This document shows, one piece after another, positions 1-8,445 of a stretch of 8,926 nt of DNA. Under the pieces are notes generated by a model, which saw only the letters and a program-made list of their open reading frames with translations, was not told where the DNA came from and ran no database searches. Every line of letters begins with the position of its first letter. Positions within the stretch are counted from its first letter, which is position 1. The position numbers were made by a program, and so were the translations under genes. This DNA comes from CAYONM01 sp964405325 (GTDB lineage: Bacteria > Planctomycetota > UBA11346): the NCBI GenBank assembly GCA_964405325.1, contig CAYONM010000159.1:1-8926 (forward strand), written 5' to 3'.

Positions 1-50
1 AGGGCGGCAAAAGATCAAGTGAGACGCTACCTTTATTTATTGACGGGCCC

Positions 51-227
51 TTAGCCCTTCTTGGAGCTTAAACGTGCCGATGCCTGGTCTGCCCATGCGG
101 GGCGTTTATTGCCCTTGCTATGTGCGAGTCGATAGGCCACACGGCACATCTGCTCTAGCCAGATCAGACGGTCGCGTAGCGGCCATTTGCTAGCCCGTAC
201 GACTTGCTCCAGCTTTGCCTTATCCAT
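51..227 (-). CDS. Small ORF of 58 residues, unknown function, downstream of a nucleotidyltransferase remnant
   Basis: The product is a basic 58-residue protein with no recognised domain and no signal peptide. The middle (about residues 12-31) reads like an amphipathic helix of the form WPLRDRLIWLEQMCRVAYRL, and the C-terminus is rich in Lys and Ser. An ATG at 266 would add 13 residues. I prefer the ATG at 227 because it overlaps the stop codon of the preceding nucleotidyltransferase frame in the arrangement ATGGATAA (8-nt overlap), which is typical of translationally coupled genes. The ribosome-binding site is weak (GCGGAT about 7 nt upstream). By context it would be the second gene of a nucleotidyltransferase pair whose first gene is now broken, so it may be a relic. 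It does not resemble a helix-turn-helix antitoxin. Confidence 0.4.
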   Translation of the reverse strand: MDKAKLEQVVRASKWPLRDRLIWLEQMCRVAYRLAHSKGNKRPAWADQASARLSSKKG

Positions 228-375
228 CACTATCCGCCAAGCCGCGCAATGCTTCAATATCGTCAAGATCCTTGGTTCTGCCGGCGGCTTCTTTCATGAC
301 GTACAGCCGTTGTCTGTCAACAAATGGGGCAAATACGTCGTGATCAATCTCCCCCCAATAGGCAATGGCATTGCA
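220..375 (-). pseudogene. C-terminal tail of a nucleotidyltransferase-like protein (AbiEii / TA-type), lacking its catalytic part
   Basis: One minus-strand frame is open from 375 to a TAA at 220 and ends with RQRLYVMKEAAGRTKDLDDI followed by EALRGLADSDG. The pattern (I/V)MK-x-AAGR-x-KD-x-x-DIEALR is the usual C-terminal signature of small nucleotidyltransferases found in AbiEii-like and toxin-antitoxin loci. The N-terminal part, which would carry the GS...D-x-D active site, is absent. Immediately upstream in this frame is a TAG (378-376), and the DNA beyond that encodes a HigB-like toxin in another frame. The fragment has no start codon or ribosome-binding site of its own. It is best read as the surviving 3' end of a gene joined to a different gene by deletion or recombination. 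Confidence 0.5.
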
Positions 376-523
376 CTACAGGCCAGCCTCGCTGAAGCGT
401 GTCTATATCTTCACCAATGGCTCTGCGTTCCTCCTTTGTAAGTCTCTTAAGCCATCTCCTTACTGGCTCTTGGCCTGAGACCGTCTGATAGGACACAATC
501 CGCTTGTTGCCTCTGGTTGTCAT
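344..523 (-). pseudogene. Truncated HigB/Gp49 (RelE-superfamily) toxin, N-terminal part
   Basis: A 59-residue ORF starts at ATG 523 behind a strong Shine-Dalgarno (GGAGG at 533-529, 5-nt spacing). Residues 20-48 (P-V-R-R-W-L, then KEERRAIGEDIDTLQRGWPV) match the N-terminal third of HigB/Gp49-family mRNA interferases, which typically read ...WL-x-x-L-x-K-E-x-R-x-x-IGEDI-x-T-(V/L)-Q-x-GWP-(I/V/L)-GMPL. Family members are normally about 100-120 residues. Here the frame leaves homology after GWPV and stops at 344. The expected MPL reappears one frame over (codons at 371-363), which indicates a small indel before homology ends. The residues that would form the catalytic face and the C-terminal helix are gone, so the toxin should be inactive. 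No intact antitoxin is visible in the window. A chimeric ORF that is still translated cannot be excluded. Confidence 0.65.
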
Positions 524-552
524 TCACACCTCCATGGAACTGTACCGCAGGG

Positions 553-580
553 AGTACAATACGCAAAAGTCAATTGTACT
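553..580. promoter_or_regulatory. Perfect 8-bp inverted repeat, candidate toxin-antitoxin operator
   Basis: AGTACAAT (553-560) and ATTGTACT (573-580) are exact inverted copies separated by 12 nt. The element begins about 30 bp upstream of the HigB-like start codon and sits in an AT-richer patch than its surroundings. Toxin-antitoxin operons are usually autoregulated by the antitoxin or toxin-antitoxin complex binding such dyads over the promoter. A minus-strand TTGACT (574-569) overlaps the repeat and could be a -35 box, but I could not place a convincing -10 at normal spacing. The binding role is inferred from position and symmetry only. Confidence 0.4.
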
Positions 581-762
581 GTTTGTGGTACATCTGATAT
601 GGCGCGTTCCACCCTACAGCAGAGGGAGCGATCCGGTGGCAGCAGATGGCCTGAGCGCCACCACCCTCGTAGGCACCACCGCCACGGTAACGCTCACCGG
701 CAGCGTGGTGGACGGGGATACGCCCACCTTTGAGATGCCGACCAGCGATAGCCAAGGTCACA
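581..762 (+). other. Region without an established gene; possible scrap of a surface-protein coding sequence on the plus strand
   Basis: Between the operator-like dyad and the stop codon of the PHP phosphoesterase there is no gene with a start and ribosome-binding site. One plus-strand frame reads TTLVGTTATVTLTGSVVDGD in this stretch. That composition (alternating Thr/Val strands, GSVVDGD turn) is typical of beta-sandwich repeats in exported proteins. The frame then runs antisense through the phosphoesterase gene, where it loses this character. I therefore treat it as a possible short fragment left by rearrangement, or chance. Confidence 0.15.
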
Positions 763-1452
763 TCAATTGGCCACCAGCCCCGCCAGATCCGGCCGCGTCA
801 AATGCCGCCAGGCCAACGGCAACTGCTGCCAACGCGGCCGACGGGCGCCCAGGTCGTGGGCATCGGACACCAGTACGCAGTGGCCGGGGAAACGCCGCAC
901 CAGGCGCCGGGCACGCCACCAGACGCGCCAACCATGACAGCGCAGCAGGGCGCCCAAGGTGATTTGCAGCAGACCACCAGCACGGACAAAACGTAAGAGC
1001 TCCTGATCGTATTCACCCGAACCCAGGGGCCGGCAGCGCTCGACATGCGCCAGGACCGGCCGCCAGCCCTGGACATGCAGCCGGAACAAGGTGCTCCAGA
1101 CGCCGCGCGGAAGCAGCTGGTCAGGCAGTTCCACCAGCACCGAACGACTGTCGCCCAAGGGCCGCATGGCAGCGATGAAATCATCGTCCTGCAGGGTGCC
1201 AGCGAAGTGGTTCTCGGCCCCCAGGTGCAAACGCAACTCCGGCCAGCGTTCAGCGGTGGCGGCCTGGATCTGAGCGAAAGCCGCGACCACCTGCGCATCG
1301 CTGGACTCGAACTGCGGATGCAACCGATGCGGCGTCGCCACCAGCTGCCGGATGCCACCATCAACCATGGTCGCGATCATAGCGAGCCCGGTGGCCAGAT
1401 CGGGGGCTCCGTCATCGACGGCGGGAAGGACATGGCAGTGGCATTCGAGCAT
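763..1452 (-). CDS. CpsB/YwqE-family PHP-domain protein (putative tyrosine-protein phosphatase / phosphoesterase)
   Basis: The 229-residue product has the metal-binding motifs of the PHP superfamily as arranged in CpsB/CapC/YwqE: H5-C-H7-V-L-P with D13-D14-G, A-T-P-H42, G-A-E80, A-H136-V-E and S-D-A-H199. In Firmicutes, proteins of this family use a trinuclear metal site to dephosphorylate the tyrosine cluster of BY-kinases that control polysaccharide export. No kinase or export gene is visible here, so the substrate is unknown. I chose ATG 1452 over GTG 1470 because GGAGGAG lies at a suitable distance before it and homologues begin M-(I/L)-x-x-H-x-H. The protein ends at ...LVAN without the N-P-x-x-(L/I)-x-x-G ending common in the family, so a few C-terminal residues may be missing. 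It lies 93 nt downstream of rpsA on the same strand, across a strong hairpin. Expression may depend on read-through. Confidence 0.8.
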   Translation of the reverse strand: MLECHCHVLPAVDDGAPDLATGLAMIATMVDGGIRQLVATPHRLHPQFESSDAQVVAAFAQIQAATAERWPELRLHLGAENHFAGTLQDDDFIAAMRPLGDSRSVLVELPDQLLPRGVWSTLFRLHVQGWRPVLAHVERCRPLGSGEYDQELLRFVRAGGLLQITLGALLRCHGWRVWWRARRLVRRFPGHCVLVSDAHDLGARRPRWQQLPLAWRHLTRPDLAGLVAN

Positions 1453-1485
1453 CGCGGACAACTCCTCCACAGCGGATAAACGAGC

Positions 1486-1522
1486 GTAAAAAGGGGGAGG
1501 CCCTTGGCCTCCCCCTTTTTAC
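1486..1522 (-). terminator. Strong hairpin terminator after rpsA, symmetric in both directions
   Basis: Positions 1486-1502 pair perfectly with 1506-1522 (17 bp, 3-nt loop). The core is GGGGGAGGCC paired with its complement, and five A and five T residues form the outer stem, so each strand has a U-tract at the 3' side. It lies 23 nt after the rpsA stop codon and about 33 nt before the start of the PHP phosphoesterase on the same strand, so it either ends rpsA transcription or attenuates read-through into the next gene. Confidence 0.85.
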
Positions 1523-1545
1523 TCGAAGCGTACAGATCGAGCGCT

Positions 1546-3171
<1,626 letters not shown>

Positions 3172-3188
3172 GTGAATTATTCTTTCAC
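3172..3188 (-). promoter_or_regulatory. rpsA: Short hairpin abutting the rpsA start codon; no canonical Shine-Dalgarno
   Basis: On the minus strand the last 17 nt before the rpsA ATG are GTGAA-AGAATAA-TTCAC, a 5-bp stem with a 7-nt loop. The only purine run that could pair with 16S rRNA (GAAAGAA) is partly in the stem and partly in the loop. E. coli rpsA is known for a non-canonical ribosome-binding site and autogenous translational control by S1. A similar role here is inference. Confidence 0.35.
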
Positions 3189-3370
3189 GCCCGCGAGCAA
3201 CCAGGTGGCGCTCCAGCGGGACTCAGGGCAAGGATCGGCCATCCGCATACCGATCGGTGCTCGAACTCCCCGCGGCACGGACCATCCGTACACACAGGAC
3301 TGCGGACATTGCGAAAAGAGCTGGGAAGGATGGGCCAGGGGTCGAAAAGTCAAGATCGCCACCCTGGCTT

Positions 3371-3568
3371 TCAAGCAGGGCTGGCCAGATGCCGACACGC
3401 GGCAGGCGTCCGGTCATCCGTACGACTCTCGAGCAGCAGTATCACCTGCTCCCAGCGTTGAATCCTTCCAGCATTTCCCGATCCACGCACGCCGTTCGGA
3501 ACATCGAAGATATCGCCGAAAACGGCGGGGCCGAAGCCCCCTCTGTCCACGTACAATGAAATTGCCAT
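3371..3568 (-). CDS. Small ORF of 65 codons in the rpsA leader, unknown function
   Basis: The start ATG at 3568 is preceded by GGAGGT (3578-3573) with ideal spacing, the best ribosome-binding site on this strand between 3172 and 3722. The product begins MAISLYVDRGGFGPAVFGDI and becomes Arg/Ala/Ser rich toward the end. It has no recognised domain, signal peptide or membrane segment. The ORF ends 199 nt before rpsA on the same strand, so it would be the first cistron or a leader peptide of the rpsA transcript. Its early codons overlap two adjacent hairpins. An AT-rich TATAAA (3602-3597) could be a -10 box, but the -35 is poor. It may be a real small protein, a regulatory upstream ORF, or a chance ORF beside a good Shine-Dalgarno. 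The 3172-3370 stretch below it holds no further gene I can support. Confidence 0.4.
   Translation of the reverse strand: MAISLYVDRGGFGPAVFGDIFDVPNGVRGSGNAGRIQRWEQVILLLESRTDDRTPAACRHLASPA
3514..3540 (-). other. Two adjacent hairpins, one with a UUCG tetraloop, in the rpsA leader
   Basis: Read on the minus strand, GGGGC-TTCG-GCCCC (3540-3527) is followed directly by GCCG-TTTT-CGGC (3526-3515). The first has the very stable C(UUCG)G tetraloop. The two stems can stack coaxially. They lie within codons 10-18 of the 65-codon ORF, so they could slow a ribosome or form a protein-binding platform. There is no U-tract after them, so they are not a normal intrinsic terminator. Confidence 0.35.
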
Positions 3569-3614
3569 CTTGACCTCCGCAAGTGAGTCGTGAAAGTTTA
3601 TAAGTTACGAAAAC

Positions 3615-3642
3615 TTGCGATTTTGACATAGGACGCTATACT
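3615..3642 (+). promoter_or_regulatory. Sigma-70-like promoter for the 134-residue orphan gene
   Basis: TTGCGA (3615-3620) and TATACT (3637-3642) are separated by 16 bp, close to the housekeeping consensus. The promoter stands about 80 bp before the start codon in the only clearly AT-rich stretch of this gap. Just upstream, AAGTTT (3594-3599) and AAACTT (3611-3616) form an inverted repeat that touches the -35 box and could be an operator. That last point is speculative. Confidence 0.5.
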
Positions 3643-3722
3643 GTTGCTCTTCTTGGCGAACATGGCTCTCTCGTCGTGCGCGCCCGTTCCTTCCCAAGTC
3701 CCATAGTTGAGGAGTTTCCTAC

Positions 3723-4127
3723 ATGCGCATCCAAGTCCGTGCGACCGAAGACGCCATCATCCGCCTGCTGCGCGATGGCCACCCGCTACCCGGTTCGATC
3801 GTCAAGCGCGAAGATGAGACGCGGCTGCCGGTGTTCCAGAATGTTGAAGCCCAACCCGTCAAGAACTTCGGCATTGAAAGCCCGGCCCGCATCGTGGTCG
3901 CTCGCGGTCGCAAAGATGTCTGGTTCGTCGACATCAAACGTCGGAACGGCAAGGTCACCCTGAAGGAGAGCCACGACTTCCTTACCCTGCGCGATACGCT
4001 GCAAATCCAGTACAAAGGCCAAAAGGTCACTGGCTGGCTGGTCACCACCGCCGATGTCGAAGACGGCGTTCACGACCACATCAATGCCCATGAGTGCTTT
4101 GCCACGGCCCGCGCAGCGCGGCGCTGA
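3723..4127 (+). CDS. Conserved-looking hypothetical protein of 134 residues, unknown function
   Basis: I do not recognise the family. The gene is well supported: GAGGAG (3709-3714) lies 8 nt before ATG 3723, a promoter lies at 3615-3642 and a strong terminator follows 26 nt after the stop. The product is highly charged and soluble-looking, with no signal peptide or membrane helix and a single Cys (125). It starts MRIQVRATEDAIIRLLRDGH, has likely beta-strands at about 56-60 (RIVVA), 66-71 (VWFVDI) and 102-108 (VTGWLVT), and ends with an acidic/His segment (DVEDGVHDHINAHE, 111-124) before a basic tail. The His/Asp/Glu cluster might bind a metal, which is inference from composition only. It is a one-gene transcription unit divergent from the rpsA leader, so the two could share regulation through the common upstream region. 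Confidence 0.85.
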   Translation: MRIQVRATEDAIIRLLRDGHPLPGSIVKREDETRLPVFQNVEAQPVKNFGIESPARIVVARGRKDVWFVDIKRRNGKVTLKESHDFLTLRDTLQIQYKGQKVTGWLVTTADVEDGVHDHINAHECFATARAARR

Positions 4128-4152
4128 TTCGAGCAACTCGCCACAGTCCACC

Positions 4153-4187
4153 ACCGGCCCCCGTCCCTGACGGGGGCCGGTTTTTTT
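4153..4187 (+). terminator. Rho-independent terminator of the 134-residue gene
   Basis: CCGGCCCCCGTC (4154-4165) pairs with GACGGGGGCCGG (4169-4180) around a CCT loop, and seven T residues follow (4181-4187). A4153 can also pair with T4181. This is a textbook intrinsic terminator 26 nt after the stop codon. Confidence 0.95.
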
Positions 4188-4377
4188 GCACCACTTCCAG
4201 GGTCCGATCGCCAGTCGAGACGGCTGGAGGCCAGGTCAGCTGGCCCAAACAAGGCCATTGCCAGCAGGCCAGGCCAGCCCAGCCCCCTCTTCACACACCA
4301 TCATGCGCCACCAGACCAGCGCTTTCGATTTCGCTCCAGCGACAACCAGACTCCTGACCATCGCACTGCGCGTCCCT

Positions 4378-4419
4378 TCCAGCAACCCGTCGCCCTTCTC
4401 CAGCAACCCGCCGCCCTTC
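4378..4419. repeat. Two tandem 21-bp copies in the 4188-4492 intergenic stretch
   Basis: TCCAGCAACCCGTCGCCCTTC (4378-4398) is followed directly by the same sequence with one T-to-C change (4399-4419). It looks like a recent slippage duplication. The rest of 4188-4492 is pyrimidine- and GGCCAG-rich and contains no gene, RNA or convincing promoter that I can support. The promoter of the downstream zinc-ribbon gene must lie here but was not identified. Confidence 0.6.
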
Positions 4420-4492
4420 GCAGGACCCGGCTTGTTGTCACTCGCTTGTTCCACAGGATAGCTGCCGCATGCCCGCTGCTGGATCGTCACTC

Positions 4493-5848
4493 ATGAGTCA
4501 AGCCACGAACACTTTTCCCTGCCCTCATTGCGGCAAGGCCTATCCACGCCTCGACAAGCTGGTTGGGCGCAAGGTGCGCTGCAGCCAGTGCCGGCAGAGC
4601 TTCCAACTGCAGACCGATGGCAGCGTCAGCGCCATCGAGGATAAGGGCCCGGCCAAGCCTCCCGGTACACCCAATCGCACCGAGACCATCAGCCCGCCGG
4701 CGCAACGACCCGTGTCGGCCACCGAGCCAATGGCCGTCCGGCAGCAGCCGGTCTCCGCCCCGGCCAACCGACAGACGAGCGCCAGCCAGAGCACCCGCAA
4801 CAACAAGCGGCAACCATCCGAACAAGCCGAAAAGATGCGCAAGAACGTCTCGTTGCGTCTACAACGGGCTGCCGACAAGGCTGCATCGACGGTATCGAAT
4901 CGCCGTGAACCCAGCTCCGACACGCACACCGGCGGTGGCTCCGAGGGTGCCCGCGCCCGTCTGTCCACACCCCAGCTGAGCAACGAGGGCCGGGTCGCTG
5001 GCCGCATGCGCCTGCTGGGCTGGACCCTGGGCCTGGCCGCTCTGGTCTTGGTGTTCGGCTTGGTGCAACTCGGCGGCGGCAGCGACCAACGACTGGCACC
5101 GCTGCTGCAGTATACCGCTCCAACCTTGGCCGAACGCAGCCCCACCCCCCTACGGCCCTACCGTCAGCGCGCCTGGTTGATGCGACTCGCCGATGGCCGC
5201 CAACCCCTGGTACCCGCTAATCTGGGCGAGGTCCAGGTCCTCAGTGAGCAGCAGCTGGTCCTACCCAGCAACTGCATTCCCAGCAACTGGCGCGGCCTGC
5301 GCAGCGTCGAGCGCTTCGCCGCCCTGATCGACCCGGCCAAGCAGGCGGCGACGCAACAACTCTTCAACGATCAGTCCCGCGTGCGGCCGATGCCGGCCGC
5401 CTGCCAGGCCGCCGGCCTGCGTTTTGTGCCTTGGTCCAGCATTCCCACCCATTTGCAGAAAACCGTCGATGACGCGACCCTACGCGGCATCCTGCTGGAT
5501 CTGCTGCTCGGCAGCACCGACCTGGCCGGCAGCAACCAACTGCGCGACCGCCTGCTGGACGGCAACCTACCAGCAGCCGTGCGCCTGCAGGAGCTGGAGG
5601 GTACGGGCGGCAGTGAACGTATTGCCCAGGGCCAGACCATGATCACCCGGCCGCTGCCCCAGTACCGCGCCTGGTTATTGCAACTCAACGGCTGGGATGA
5701 GCCGTCCAGACGCCTGTTCGATTGTTTTGTCGGCGAACAGCGGCCCGAACCCGGCCAGCTGCCACTGGCAGAACATGCCGCTGCTTTCGTCAAGCGCGAC
5801 CAGGCCCGGGTACAGGCCAACAAGGATCGCATCAGCGAAGCGGAGTAA
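4493..5848 (+). CDS. Zinc-ribbon protein with a single transmembrane helix, unknown function
   Basis: With ATG 4493 the product is 451 residues. An N-terminal CPHC...CSQC zinc ribbon (Cys 10, 13, 30, 33) resembles the MJ0042-type finger common at the start of planctomycete membrane proteins. Residues about 43-170 form a Pro/Ser/Gln/Arg-rich disordered linker. Residues about 174-193 (LLGWTLGLAALVLVFGLVQL) are one strong membrane helix. The remaining 255 residues are a soluble domain I do not recognise, with QRAWLMRL and QYRAWLLQL as two related strands about 160 residues apart. With basic residues before the helix, the zinc ribbon is probably cytoplasmic and the large domain outside. An upstream ATG at 4469 with AGGA 10 nt ahead would add eight residues. 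I prefer 4493 because relatives begin just before the CxxC. It may have been co-transcribed with the obg remnant 12 nt downstream. Confidence 0.8.
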   Translation: MSQATNTFPCPHCGKAYPRLDKLVGRKVRCSQCRQSFQLQTDGSVSAIEDKGPAKPPGTPNRTETISPPAQRPVSATEPMAVRQQPVSAPANRQTSASQSTRNNKRQPSEQAEKMRKNVSLRLQRAADKAASTVSNRREPSSDTHTGGGSEGARARLSTPQLSNEGRVAGRMRLLGWTLGLAALVLVFGLVQLGGGSDQRLAPLLQYTAPTLAERSPTPLRPYRQRAWLMRLADGRQPLVPANLGEVQVLSEQQLVLPSNCIPSNWRGLRSVERFAALIDPAKQAATQQLFNDQSRVRPMPAACQAAGLRFVPWSSIPTHLQKTVDDATLRGILLDLLLGSTDLAGSNQLRDRLLDGNLPAAVRLQELEGTGGSERIAQGQTMITRPLPQYRAWLLQLNGWDEPSRRLFDCFVGEQRPEPGQLPLAEHAAAFVKRDQARVQANKDRISEAE

Positions 5849-5860
5849 GGCCGCCCGCTC

Positions 5861-6003
5861 ATGTCCAAGACTTTCGTCAAAGATCGAATCCGTATGGTTT
5901 TCGCGGGAGGTCGGGGCGCGAATCCGTCCCACCGAACGACGGTTTTCCGGCGATCATGCGCGCAGCAAGCGAGGTCCGAGCCGGACTGACGGGGGAAGCC
6001 CCC
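5861..6003 (+). pseudogene. obg: Broken 5' end of an obg GTPase gene
   Basis: An ORF of 42 codons (5861-5989) begins MSKTFVKDRIRMVFAGGRGA. FVKDRIRMVFAGGRGAN matches the N-terminus of the Obg fold (F-x-D-x-(V/I)-x-(I/M)-x-x-x-(A/G)-G-x-G-G-N). Further on, TVFRR matches V-S-F-R-R. One frame over, KRGPSRTDGG (starting at about 5966) aligns with the Obg motif KGGPDGGDGG at identical spacing. The 13 nt between FRR and that Lys, instead of the usual 15, imply a frameshift. Nothing of the rest of Obg follows: the sequence runs through a GGGGG-AAG-CCCCC hairpin (5991-6003) into the opposite-strand rarA gene. Obg is an essential ribosome-associated GTPase, so an intact copy should exist elsewhere. The identification rests on short motifs. 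Confidence 0.5.
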
Positions 6004-6021
6004 CCCGCTGATGAAAAAGCG

Positions 6022-7277
<1,256 letters not shown>

Positions 7278-7281
<4 letters not shown>

Positions 7282-8324
7282 GACAGGCTGGTTGCCAATC
7301 CCTCAAGTACCCGCTCGGTAGTATCCCAATCGATGCAGGCATCGGTGATGCTCTGACCGTAGGCCAATTTTCGTCCCGACTCGGCATGTTGCCGGCCGGC
7401 CTGCAGGAAACTCTCGATCATCACGCCAAAAACCTGCTCACGCCCACCCTCGCGCAGATGACGAGCCAGACTGCGTGCCACCACCGGCTGCTGACCGTGA
7501 TCCTTACGGGAATTGCCGTGCGAGCAGTCCACCATCACCACGCTGCGCTGATCCACCTCAGCCAGACGCTGGCTTGCCTCGGCAATGGCTTCGGTGCTGA
7601 AATTGGTGTCGGCGGCCCCGCCGCGCAAAATAACATGGCAGTCGGGATTGCCAGCGGTCGAGAAGATAGCCGACAGGCCCTGTTTGGTTACCGACAGGAA
7701 ATGATGCGGTTTGCCGGCAGCGCGTACCGCATCGATCGCGATTTGGACATCGCCATCAGTGCCATTCTTGAAGCCGATGGGCATGCTCATGCCGGAGGCC
7801 AATTCGCGATGCACCTGACTCTCGGTGGTGCGAGCACCTATCGCGCCCCAGCTGACCAGATCAGCAATATATTGCGGCGTGATGGTATCGAGAAATTCAC
7901 AGCCACTGGGCAGGCCCAGCTCGGCACAGCTGAGCAGCAGGTGCCGGGCGATACGCAGGCCCTTGTTGATCTGGAAACTACCGTCAATGAACGGATCGTT
8001 GATCAGGCCCTTCCAGCCAGTGATGGTGCGTGGTTTTTCAAAGTAGACCCGCATAACCACCTGCAGCTGCTCCTGCAAGCGGTGGCTGAGCTCGCTCAAG
8101 CGCCCAGCGTACTCGATCGCAGCCTGCTGGTCGTGGATGGAGCAAGGCCCCACCACCACCAGCAGTCGCCGATCCTCACCAGCAAGGATCCGCTGCGCCG
8201 CCTGGCGAGCAGTGGACACCACCTCCGAGGCACGCTCGGTGATGGGCAGCTCGTCCATCAAGATGGCAGGCGGGATCAGGGGCTTCAGCTGGGCGATGCG
8301 CAAGTCGTCAGTAGCGTGGAACAT
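7278..8324 (-). CDS. aroG: Class I (AroG-type) 3-deoxy-7-phosphoheptulonate (DAHP) synthase
   Basis: The enzyme condenses phosphoenolpyruvate and erythrose 4-phosphate, the first step of the shikimate pathway. From ATG 8324 the product is 348 residues, against 350 for E. coli AroG, and begins DDLRI as AroG does. Metal ligands are Cys61 (GPCSIH), His269, Glu304 and Asp328. Substrate-site residues Arg92, Lys97, Arg165, Lys186 and Arg234 fall at the same numbers as in AroG (RVYFEKPRT, GARTTESQ, GFKNGTDG, ILRGG). Asp146, Pro150, Leu175 and Ser180, positions known from Phe-feedback mutants of E. coli AroG, are all present, which suggests a Phe-type or mixed allosteric site. A TTG at 8396 would extend the N-terminus but is not supported. 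There is no clear Shine-Dalgarno at 8324. rarA follows with an ATGA overlap. Confidence 0.95.
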
Positions 8325-8445
8325 GGACAGAAGTCTACGCCCGAACGCCGCAGCGCCAGCCACATGCAGCATCAGACCCACAACCGCAGTCCTCAAACCA
8401 GAATCCTCGTTTCAAATAGCTTGGCCCGCGGTACAAACGGAATGC

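Noticed and set aside
504..962. A 152-codon plus-strand ORF as a full gene.
   Set aside because: It overlaps the toxin remnant's start region and runs antisense into the PHP gene; no ribosome-binding site at its ATG. Only its middle part is kept as a possible scrap.
3172..3370. Search for a tRNA or small RNA in the rpsA leader (a GTTCGAGCACC string looks like a T-loop).
   Set aside because: No acceptor stem, anticodon arm or matching D-arm could be folded around it.
3177..3398. A 73-codon minus-strand ORF just before rpsA.
   Set aside because: No Shine-Dalgarno, overlaps the end of the better-supported 65-codon ORF, and low-complexity Arg/Pro/Ser composition.
4689..5123. Minus-strand ORFs opposite the zinc-ribbon gene's linker and membrane helix.
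   Set aside because: Shadows of the plus-strand gene, Arg/Cys-rich with no motif.
5991..6003. GGGGG-AAG-CCCCC hairpin as terminator of rarA or of the upstream plus-strand genes.
   Set aside because: Only a 5-bp stem and no following T-tract on either strand.
8411..8437. TTTCAA-N16-TACAAA as a promoter for the right-edge gene.
   Set aside because: The -35 is poor and the implied transcript start falls within a few bases of the start codon; not enough to call without data.
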